Shown piece after piece: positions 5,139 through 11,431 of a stretch of 11,431 nt of DNA. The stretch is from Actinomortierella ambigua. Its lineage: Eukaryota > Mortierellomycota > Mortierellomycetes > Mortierellales > Mortierellaceae. The position numbers and the translations under genes were made by a program. The number at the start of each line of letters is the position of its first letter. Within the stretch, counting starts at the first letter, position 1. The notes beneath the pieces are model-generated. The model was not told where the DNA came from, searched no databases, and worked only from the letters and a program-made list of their open reading frames with translations. The stretch spans positions 1-11,431 of the forward strand of contig JAAAJB010000821.1 of the NCBI GenBank assembly GCA_016098155.1, in the 5' to 3' direction.

Positions 5139-8100
5139 ATGACCTTATCAGAAGACCAAAACGCCCCCAAGGAGAACGACGTCGCCGATGCCGCGGGTGT
5201 CTCCAAACCAGAGGGAAACATGGCCATGGAAGGTCTGGTAACCGGTGGCACACCACCACCTGCCCTCGTCGATCCGATAGCCCAACTCACGCAATTTCGG
5301 GACGTTTGGCAGGCGAAACAGACAGCAGCCTTGAGCGAGCTCACGGCGTTCACCGTTCAATTGGATGCATCACCAACCCAACCTCCCTCCGAGACGGATC
5401 TGCAGAAGAAGAACAACCTCACGCGATCAGAGGACTTCTTCAAAGGCAAAGTGAGCGAGTACAATCGACTGCTCGCTAGCCATGGTCCACCCCCTGAGCC
5501 CACCAATCCATCCAGCACGGATGGATGGCCCGCCTACATGGGGAAGCACAACAAAGTGACCCTGGATGTGGCTATCCCTCGATTTGGACCCAAAGGAAGT
5601 GTGACACCCACGGGCACCATCCTTCTCTCCTCACCACTTGAGTTTCTGGAGAAGTTTCACACGCAAGCGCAGAGCATTTACCCCACGCAGCTGGATGCGA
5701 TATGTGCTCAACTGCTGATTCTCGCCATGATGGATGACACTCAGCAACGACGTTTGCAACGGGAGTTTCACCAGCTTGGTGGCAATCCAACATGGGCCAC
5801 CTGCGAGCGAGTGTTCACGGACACCCTTATGACGGAAGCGGAACAGTTGCGTGCTGCCAAGAAGGCGATTCGTGCAGGCATGTTACCAGGAGAATCGTTC
5901 GAACGCTACGCTTGGCGACTGGAACGCATGGTTCGTGTCTACAAAATTTGCGAATCCCCGTCCCACTCCACTCTATTGGGTCTCATGCAGGTCACCATCC
6001 CTTCATCCGTTCTAGCCAGCATGAACCTTTGGTTCAGCATGGCCACTGTCATGAATCTCGTCAAGGCTCCTACCCCGTCCTCCGACGACTCAACCAAGAG
6101 GGACATCCGTCTTATCACTCGGGCGGACGAGTTTTACCTGTTCTTGGAGAGGATGCCAGGACCGGATGACTGCGATGACAGGAAGCGTGTCCTTTTGGGC
6201 GACGACGATGACGACAGTACATCTCGCTCCTTCAAGCGTGCACGACACGGGGACAGATCCAACGTGTATTGCAAGAATGGATGCGGATGGAATCCTACCC
6301 ATGACTCGACAGGATGCGTCCTGTGCTCCAATTGCAAGACTCGCGGTCATTATGCTGACGATTGCAGGAAGGAGCGAGTGAAATTATCTCCTCCGGTTCC
6401 GGCACAGGCATCCCACAACGGCAACGGCAACGCAGGTGCTTCGCCTCCTCATCACGGATCATATGCTCCACCTCGCGGGAACTCCTTCAAGCGCGGTTCC
6501 AATAGATCGTGGCACAAACCAGCCAGAGGTAGGTTCAGCGGTGCTGTTGACCCGTGTCCATCTGTTCAGCCTGTTACTTTGCAAACCCCCATCACTGACA
6601 TCGGCTCTGCTCTTCGTACTTCGTACCAGCTTGACCATAGATTACCGAGCAAGCCTCACCAAACAGTCAGTGTCTCTCCATTCAATAAACATGGATCTAT
6701 CTCTCTCCCTGCTATTTTTCATTCTGCGGTGCGTATCGTCAATGGTTCATCCGTCTCACTGAAGACTCTAACATCGACTCGCACCTCTGCTGGGCGCATG
6801 GCTGCACCTCCTGAGAGGGAGGAGGACGAGAAGGCTTTGCTCAGGGAGAACACCCCGAGCATATCTATGAGAAAGAATGAAAGAGATATACTGGATGATC
6901 CTGGCATATTGGAAGAACATGATGATGACATTCAACTCACAACAACCAAACGATTCTTCGCCATGCGAAGAAAGGACGATGTGGATCCGAGGATTACTAC
7001 AACCATCTGGATTGAGGACACTCCATATGATGCCTTAGTTGACACAGGTGCATCCCACTCTTGCATCGATCCATCCATCGTAACCAAACATAAGTTCAAG
7101 GTCAACCAGTCTGAAGGGTTCATAGAACTTGCTAATAAAAGCACTATTCCTAGGATTGGTGAGACTGACCACATTGAAGCACGCTGTGGAGATCATTTTG
7201 TATCAGCACCCTTTGAGGTAGTTGAACAACAATATCCATTCACCATCGGTCTGGACTTATTCAAACATTTCGGACTTGGTATCACTGGTTTACCTGAGCC
7301 AGAAGTTTCATTTGACAGACTACCTGATCCAACCCCTGATGCACGACCAGCGGTCACTCCTCTTGAGATCCCAGAGGCAGAAAAGACACAGGAATACAAG
7401 GATGACAAAAAGAAGTTCATGCAAACGATCCATAGGTATCTGGCAGACAACGAACTCATTCCCAAAACGAGTCATTGTCCTGTACCAGAGATGAAACTAT
7501 ATTTGCCAGTGCCAGATGGTACAGTTCTCAACAGAAGATCACGCAAGTTTGCATATCATCAACTCCCTATCATTGATGAGACCATCGAGAAGTGGCTCCA
7601 AGATGATGTTATCACTTTAGCCCCCGCAGGCAATCCACATAATAATACGCTCACCTTAGCAGCAAAGAAGGACCTCGATGGTAACAAGACACTATGGCGT
7701 GTTTGCCTCGATCCTCGTCCTCTTAATGCTCAGCTACCTGATGACAACTTTCCCATACCTCTCATAGAAGAGATTGTTCAGCAGCTAGCAGGAAGCGAAG
7801 TGTTCACAAAGATCGATTTGTCACAGGCGTATCACCGTCTACCAGTGCATGAACAAGACCAACCCTTGACAGCGTTCACACACGCTGGACAACAATACAT
7901 GTTTAAAAAAGCACCGTTTGGGATCAAACCTTTATCCAGTCTGTTCTCCAGGGGTATGTCTCGCATTCTAGGACGTGCATTCTGCACATGTGGCAACCAC
8001 AACACTTTTGACATGAAGGATGCCAAGACACACATCAAACAGGCAATGGAAACACCTTGTCGCACATGTGGCACCAAACCATCTTGTATAGCTTTCGCGC

Positions 8101-10406
8101 GCTCCTTTATAGATGATATTATAATCTTTTCGAGGCATCGCGATGACCATGCTCAACATGTCAAGGAAGTGATTGAACGGCTCACGGCCGCCAAACTCAT
8201 TATCAACAAAGACAAGTGTGACTTCTTCAGCACACAGGTATCCCTTTTGGGATTCGTGATCGATGTCAATGGCAAACGTGTCGATCCTCACAAGTTGGTC
8301 AACATTCACGAATGGCCTATCCCTACCACGGGTAAGCAGATCCAATCTTTTATGGGTACGATGAAATTCTTCCGCGACTTCATTCCCATGATCAGCACCA
8401 TTGCTGCACCATTGGATGCACTGCGGAATGCCACGGCTTCCTTTCAACTCGATTCACTCCAGCTGAAGGCATATCATGCACTCAAAAACATGCTGATACA
8501 TGCACCTCTTTTATCTTATGCAGATTTTTCCAAACCATTCTACGTCGCCACTGATGCTTCCAACGTTGGCATTGGCGCAGTGTTATATCAATTACCCGAA
8601 GGAGAATCAGAGCCCAAGAAGATCAACTACATCTCTTTTGTTGCTCGATCACTTCAGGAACGAGAGAGGAAATACTCCGCAACGCAACGAGAACTTTTAG
8701 GTATCGTCTTTGCCCTCTTGAAATTCCATTATTATTTATGGCAGAATCCTTTCACGCTCTTCACGGATCACCGAGCGTTAACGTACATCCACTCCCAGAA
8801 GGATCTTAATTCTATGCTGACTGGTTGGCAGGAGATTATCAACTCATACACATTCAAGGTTGTTTATCGTCCTGGGGTGCAAAACGTTCTACCTGATGCT
8901 CTGTCACGCCTGTTCCCACAAGAGTTGTGGACGGCACGATCTGAGTTACAGGGTCCAAGCAAAATATACGGTTACATGCATCTCATTCAGGACAAAGAGC
9001 TGCCTAAGGAAACTGTTGCTATTGGACAGCGGAATGCGATCCTCGTCGAGGCTCATGATCTTGGCCATGTAGGCGCTAACGCCATGGTCAAGCATGTTCA
9101 CTCTCTTGGAAAGACATGGCCCAAACTGGCCCTGGATTGTCTTACCTACGTTAAACGCTGCAGCGAATGCCAGCGGATTAACATTCAGCGTAAAGGTTAT
9201 CACCCAATGACAGCGATTCACGCCAGTTTACCTGGTGATCATATGGCCATCGACCTCATTGGACCTCTCCCTCGCTCGGCTACGGGCAACGTGCGCGTAA
9301 TGGTGCTCGTTGACGTTTGCACACGGTTCGTGTTTTTGACTGCTTTGCAGGATAAGACTGCGGCTACCGTCGCGAATGAGTTGTTTCGGATATTTACCAT
9401 CATCGGTTTTCCTCGTGTCCTTCAGTCGGACAATGGTAAAGAATTCGTCAATGAGGCAGTAAAGGTTATGACTGAACTTATGGGCGTGGAGCACCGTTTG
9501 TGCACACCCTATCATCCTCGTGGCAATGGTGTCGCTGAAAACCACGTCAAAGCGACGTTGGCACTCATCCGAAAGAAAATTGTGGGACAGAAACATTCTT
9601 GGGATACACACTTACCCATGATCCAGCTTGCATTGAATACCAGGGTGGTCGCTCTGCACGACTCTTCACCTTTTTCACTCTTTTTCGCTCGCCGATCGAA
9701 TGGTTTCCAGTTACTTTCTGATGACAAGGGGGATCTCCTATCACACGCTGAGCTCGAGAAGCGTCTCCAATACATGACGGAGACTGTCTTCCCTGCTATT
9801 GCTGCAAAGTCGCGGTCTACTCAACTGAAGATGATTGAGCGGTTCAATCGAACGATCCTGCACAATGAGTTTCCCGACGGATCCAAGGTTATGGCTCTTG
9901 ATCCTATCCATGGAGATAAGCTATCGCCTACGTATGAGGGTCCTTACACTATTGTCCGTCGCTCGACTGGGGGCGCCTATGAACTCAAAGACGGGACGGG
10001 TGTTCTCTTGAATCGTAAATACGCACCTTCTCAACTGAAGCTTGTGCTTGACGACATGGACGATTCTGACATTTACGAAGTGGAAACTATCTCTTCACAT
10101 CGGCCTGCAAAGGTTGGAGGGGGAGTGGATTACTTCGTCAAATGGAAGGGCTTTCCCGTGGAGGCAAATACCTGGGAACATGAAGGTAACTTTATTGAGA
10201 GAAAATGTATCGAAGACTATTGGCGTCATGAACCAAAAGTACAAAGCACACCTACTCGATCGCAGTCTCGTCATCCCAAAGGCGGTTCCGCAGCGGACGC
10301 GCAAAAGCACGAGCAGCCCAAGACACGTATTGTGATTGACCTAGCGGCAAAAGGTACCAACGCCCCTTCATCTAACCTGAGGAGAAGTGCGCGCAACCGC
10401 AATTGA
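5139..10406 (+). CDS. Gag-Pol polyprotein of a Ty3/gypsy chromovirus (1,755 aa, intact)
   Basis: One uninterrupted frame encodes particle protein and enzymes, to be cut by its own protease. Residues 169-300 resemble a retrotransposon Gag. An Asp run (355-359) precedes a basic patch and a nucleocapsid with a CCHC zinc knuckle (C396, C399, H404, C409), with an extra Cys/His cluster in front (C378, C382, H388, C393). The aspartic protease has DTGAS at 635-639. In the reverse transcriptase the catalytic residues are D893 (FTKIDLSQAY) and D992-D993 in FIDD, where YxDD is usual. RNase H has D1139, E1185 and D1210. Integrase has an HHCC finger (H1306, H1310, C1341, C1344) and the DDE triad D1372, D1431, E1467 (35 residues between the last two). 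A GPY motif (1601-1603) and a chromodomain (about 1646-1695, aromatic cage Y1646, W1669, F1672) follow. There is no Gag/Pol frameshift, as in Tf1. Start: the first ATG of the frame, in the context CTCAGGATGACC. All key residues are present, so it is probably functional. Confidence 0.95.
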   Translation: MTLSEDQNAPKENDVADAAGVSKPEGNMAMEGLVTGGTPPPALVDPIAQLTQFRDVWQAKQTAALSELTAFTVQLDASPTQPPSETDLQKKNNLTRSEDFFKGKVSEYNRLLASHGPPPEPTNPSSTDGWPAYMGKHNKVTLDVAIPRFGPKGSVTPTGTILLSSPLEFLEKFHTQAQSIYPTQLDAICAQLLILAMMDDTQQRRLQREFHQLGGNPTWATCERVFTDTLMTEAEQLRAAKKAIRAGMLPGESFERYAWRLERMVRVYKICESPSHSTLLGLMQVTIPSSVLASMNLWFSMATVMNLVKAPTPSSDDSTKRDIRLITRADEFYLFLERMPGPDDCDDRKRVLLGDDDDDSTSRSFKRARHGDRSNVYCKNGCGWNPTHDSTGCVLCSNCKTRGHYADDCRKERVKLSPPVPAQASHNGNGNAGASPPHHGSYAPPRGNSFKRGSNRSWHKPARGRFSGAVDPCPSVQPVTLQTPITDIGSALRTSYQLDHRLPSKPHQTVSVSPFNKHGSISLPAIFHSAVRIVNGSSVSLKTLTSTRTSAGRMAAPPEREEDEKALLRENTPSISMRKNERDILDDPGILEEHDDDIQLTTTKRFFAMRRKDDVDPRITTTIWIEDTPYDALVDTGASHSCIDPSIVTKHKFKVNQSEGFIELANKSTIPRIGETDHIEARCGDHFVSAPFEVVEQQYPFTIGLDLFKHFGLGITGLPEPEVSFDRLPDPTPDARPAVTPLEIPEAEKTQEYKDDKKKFMQTIHRYLADNELIPKTSHCPVPEMKLYLPVPDGTVLNRRSRKFAYHQLPIIDETIEKWLQDDVITLAPAGNPHNNTLTLAAKKDLDGNKTLWRVCLDPRPLNAQLPDDNFPIPLIEEIVQQLAGSEVFTKIDLSQAYHRLPVHEQDQPLTAFTHAGQQYMFKKAPFGIKPLSSLFSRGMSRILGRAFCTCGNHNTFDMKDAKTHIKQAMETPCRTCGTKPSCIAFARSFIDDIIIFSRHRDDHAQHVKEVIERLTAAKLIINKDKCDFFSTQVSLLGFVIDVNGKRVDPHKLVNIHEWPIPTTGKQIQSFMGTMKFFRDFIPMISTIAAPLDALRNATASFQLDSLQLKAYHALKNMLIHAPLLSYADFSKPFYVATDASNVGIGAVLYQLPEGESEPKKINYISFVARSLQERERKYSATQRELLGIVFALLKFHYYLWQNPFTLFTDHRALTYIHSQKDLNSMLTGWQEIINSYTFKVVYRPGVQNVLPDALSRLFPQELWTARSELQGPSKIYGYMHLIQDKELPKETVAIGQRNAILVEAHDLGHVGANAMVKHVHSLGKTWPKLALDCLTYVKRCSECQRINIQRKGYHPMTAIHASLPGDHMAIDLIGPLPRSATGNVRVMVLVDVCTRFVFLTALQDKTAATVANELFRIFTIIGFPRVLQSDNGKEFVNEAVKVMTELMGVEHRLCTPYHPRGNGVAENHVKATLALIRKKIVGQKHSWDTHLPMIQLALNTRVVALHDSSPFSLFFARRSNGFQLLSDDKGDLLSHAELEKRLQYMTETVFPAIAAKSRSTQLKMIERFNRTILHNEFPDGSKVMALDPIHGDKLSPTYEGPYTIVRRSTGGAYELKDGTGVLLNRKYAPSQLKLVLDDMDDSDIYEVETISSHRPAKVGGGVDYFVKWKGFPVEANTWEHEGNFIERKCIEDYWRHEPKVQSTPTRSQSRHPKGGSAADAQKHEQPKTRIVIDLAAKGTNAPSSNLRRSARNRN
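7977..8099 (+). other. Cys/His-rich insertion in the reverse transcriptase palm
   Basis: Between the PFGIKPLSSLF motif and the catalytic FIDD lie about 60 residues, where Ty3/gypsy enzymes normally have about 30. The extra segment (residues about 947-987) carries C949, C951, H954, then C974, C977 and C983 (CTCGNH ... CRTCGTKPSC), spaced like a small zinc-binding fold. It is in frame in an otherwise intact enzyme, so it is likely tolerated or used. Zinc binding is an inference from spacing. Confidence 0.6.
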
Positions 10407-10725
10407 GTCACCTATCAGAAGCAAACGTTGTTAAAGGTTCCATACACATTTTTATGAGGTTTTTCTCGCTTTCCTCATCAAAGGGTTTTTTACAACATCC
10501 CTACACATATCTCATTGATGCCAAACACTCTGAGATCCTTCCATCCTTTGGAAAGGGCTTACCCTTCCAAACCCCATGGGTTTTTATTTTTTCCCATCAT
10601 ATTCATTATCACATTCATTATCATTATCACTATCATTATCAATATCATACGCATTGAGTTGCACACCATCAGTGGCAAGGTCATTAAGCTATCAACTTGA
10701 AGACCGGGCTTTCGCCTTCTCCCCC
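10407..10725 (+). other. 3' untranslated stretch of the retrotransposon with microsatellite
   Basis: No gene is seen between the gag-pol stop and the polypurine tract. About 10595-10650 is an imperfect ATTATC/CATTAT microsatellite. Just before the tract a C-rich run (CCTTCTCCCCC) is complementary to the first part of the tract (GGGGAAGG), so the RNA could fold there. Two overlapping short frames are low in complexity and unlikely to be translated. Confidence 0.6.
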
Positions 10726-10739
10726 GGGGAAGGGAGTAG
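10726..10739 (+). other. Polypurine tract next to the 3' LTR
   Basis: GGGGAAGGGAGTAG (13 of 14 purines) abuts the TG of the 3' LTR directly. This is the expected RNase H-resistant primer for plus-strand synthesis, and its position fixes the 3' LTR start at 10740. Confidence 0.85.
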
Positions 10740-10858
10740 TGCGCTATAATGACCCAGATTAAGCCACCTGACTATATAAATTTAACCTTAGAGAATAAAC
10801 CTACCCCCAGTTCCTTTCCCATTAACACAACTTATGTCAAATGATCTCTCATTCTCCA
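10740..10858 (+). repeat. 3' LTR (119 bp)
   Basis: Identical by eye to 3806-3924 (TGCGCTATAATG ... TTCTCCA). It supplies the polyadenylation signal AATAAA at 10794-10799 for the element's RNA. Zero visible differences between the two LTRs is the usual sign of a recent insertion, although 119 bp gives little resolution. Confidence 0.95.
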
Positions 10859-10863
10859 GTGTG
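10859..10863. repeat. Target site duplication, right copy (GTGTG)
   Basis: It matches 3801-3805. Removing the element and one copy rebuilds GTGTATGTACATACAC, a perfect 16-base palindrome that forms part of the right inverted repeat of the TIR element. Confidence 0.9.
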
Positions 10864-10891
10864 TATGTACATACACATTTCAACGTTGCTG

Positions 10892-11431
10892 ACGCTGAAC
10901 ACCGTTGGCTGTGTGATAATCCGCCAACGGCTTGACTCTGATCGAAAATCACCAATTGCTCGGGCGCCAGACACGCTATCACCACGTTCCTGGGTGCATT
11001 CGACGCGGCTAAGCCGTGGCTACATGGCGCCAGCACAAAACCAGCTTGTTGAAAAGGCGGGAACCGAGATGGTGCGGTTAGTCAGTAAAGTAAACAAACA
11101 AGCACAGACGCTGAACACCGTTGGCTGTGTGACAATCCGCCAACGGCCTGACTCTGATCGAAAATCACCAATTGCTCGGGCGCCAGACACGCTATCACCA
11201 CGTTCCTGGGTGCATTCGACGCGGCTAAGCCGTGGCTACATGGCGCCAGCACAAAACCAGCTTGTTGCAAAGGCGGGAACCTAAAGTGCGCGAAAAAACC
11301 ACGAAAGTTAGCTAAAAGCCGTTAGTGCGCACGGACACCACCCGCAGCCACGTGTTCGTTTCCCTCCAACGGCTTGACTCTGATCGAAAATCACCAATTG
11401 CTCGGGCGCCAGACACGCTATCACCACGTTC
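10892..11431. repeat. Tandem repeat array (174-bp cores), running off the window end
   Basis: Cores 10892-11065 and 11108-11281 are 174 bp each and differ at only three positions by eye (216-bp period). A third copy, lacking the first about 32 bases, starts at 11366 (226 bases after the same point in copy 2) and continues past the window. The spacers differ (11066-11107 and 11282-11365). Each full core starts with an 8-bp perfect hairpin (CCGTTGGC/GCCAACGG) and contains a second inverted repeat (CGGCT A AGCCG). The unit is open on both strands over long distances, but the frames mirror each other and have no start context or motif, so I treat it as satellite-like DNA. A structured RNA or intergenic-spacer repeat is possible. 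Confidence 0.8.

Larger units (their letters stand above)
3806..10858 (+). mobile_element. Complete Ty3/gypsy chromovirus LTR retrotransposon (7,053 bp)
   Basis: The element is bounded by identical 119-bp LTRs and a 5-bp GTGTG duplication. From left to right the interior holds a candidate self-priming site, a 1.2-kb leader with a divergently oriented gene (4554-4051), a single 1,755-codon gag-pol frame (5139-10406), a 3' untranslated stretch with an ATTATC-rich microsatellite, and a polypurine tract. The domain order PR-RT-RH-IN puts it in Ty3/gypsy (Metaviridae), and the C-terminal chromodomain makes it a chromovirus. Identical LTRs and an intact frame indicate a young and possibly mobile copy. 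The extra antisense gene and the Cys-rich RT insertion are not part of the standard layout. Confidence 0.95.
3319..10881. mobile_element. Terminal-inverted-repeat element (MITE-like), split by the LTR retrotransposon
   Basis: If the retrotransposon and one GTGTG copy are removed, about 505 bp remain (3319-3805 plus 10864-10881) with matching inverted ends. The left end reads GAAAT, three bases, TATGTACATACACA, a variable 8-base stretch, then TGTATGCACTTTTTGTGTG. The right end, read inward on the minus strand, gives GAAAT, three bases, the same 14-mer, a variable 9-base stretch, then TGTATGCAATTTTTGTGTATG. The inner motif recurs inside (3363-3377 and the palindrome 3607-3635), like subterminal transposase-binding repeats. 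No transposase frame is present, so it would be non-autonomous. I could not define a target duplication, so the superfamily is unknown and the exact termini are uncertain. Confidence 0.5.

Noticed and set aside
7968..8447. 159-codon minus-strand frame inside the RT region
   Set aside because: It is a shadow of the conserved RT coding frame, with no promoter or motif of its own.
10841..11284. Plus-strand 147-codon frame and matching minus-strand frames in the tandem array
   Set aside because: They repeat with the DNA unit, exist on both strands at once, start inside the 3' LTR or inside the repeat itself, and show no protein motif.

Overview
The window looks like repeat-rich, transposon-dominated DNA from a filamentous fungus. 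Evidence for a fungus: a Ty3/gypsy chromovirus with one fused gag-pol frame and a C-terminal chromodomain, one short intron-like segment (338-395) with GTATGT, TACTAAC and CAG signals, and TATA/CCAAT promoters with CT- and A-rich leaders. The style of the RNase H-to-integrase junction (motif VLPDALSRL) recalls elements of Mucoromycota. That placement comes from memory of the family and is low confidence.

Layout. 1-2770 is a graveyard. It holds a stretch with an orphan intron-like segment, a 40-bp-arm hairpin (642-744), the 3' end of a decayed second chromovirus on the minus strand (about 1115-1670), and two diverged copies of an unrecognised gene fragment arranged as a long inverted repeat (2128-2722). 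3319-3805 plus 10864-10881 is a small terminal-inverted-repeat element of about 505 bp, split by a later insertion.

The insertion is the main feature: a complete LTR retrotransposon, 3806-10858 (7,053 bp). It has two identical 119-bp LTRs (TG...CA), a 5-bp target duplication (GTGTG), a purine tract next to the 3' LTR, and an uninterrupted 1,755-residue Gag-protease-RT-RNase H-integrase-chromodomain polyprotein with all expected catalytic residues. It is probably recent and may be active. Three features are unusual. (1) The 1.2-kb leader carries a self-contained gene on the opposite strand (4554-4051, 167 aa, C-terminal heptad repeats) with its own CCAAT, TATA and AATAAA signals. (2) The reverse transcriptase has an extra Cys/His-rich insertion directly before its catalytic FIDD motif. 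(3) There is no tRNA-type (TGG) primer site. A short stretch after the 5' LTR instead pairs with the predicted 5' end of the element's own RNA, as in Tf1-type self-priming.

The leader seems to have a divergent promoter between the antisense gene and gag-pol. Each TATA box has the start codon of its ORF as the first ATG downstream of it. Beyond the element, 10892-11431 is a tandem repeat (174-bp cores, period 216-226 bp) running off the window end. No tRNA, rRNA or CRISPR array was seen, and no ordinary host gene could be supported.
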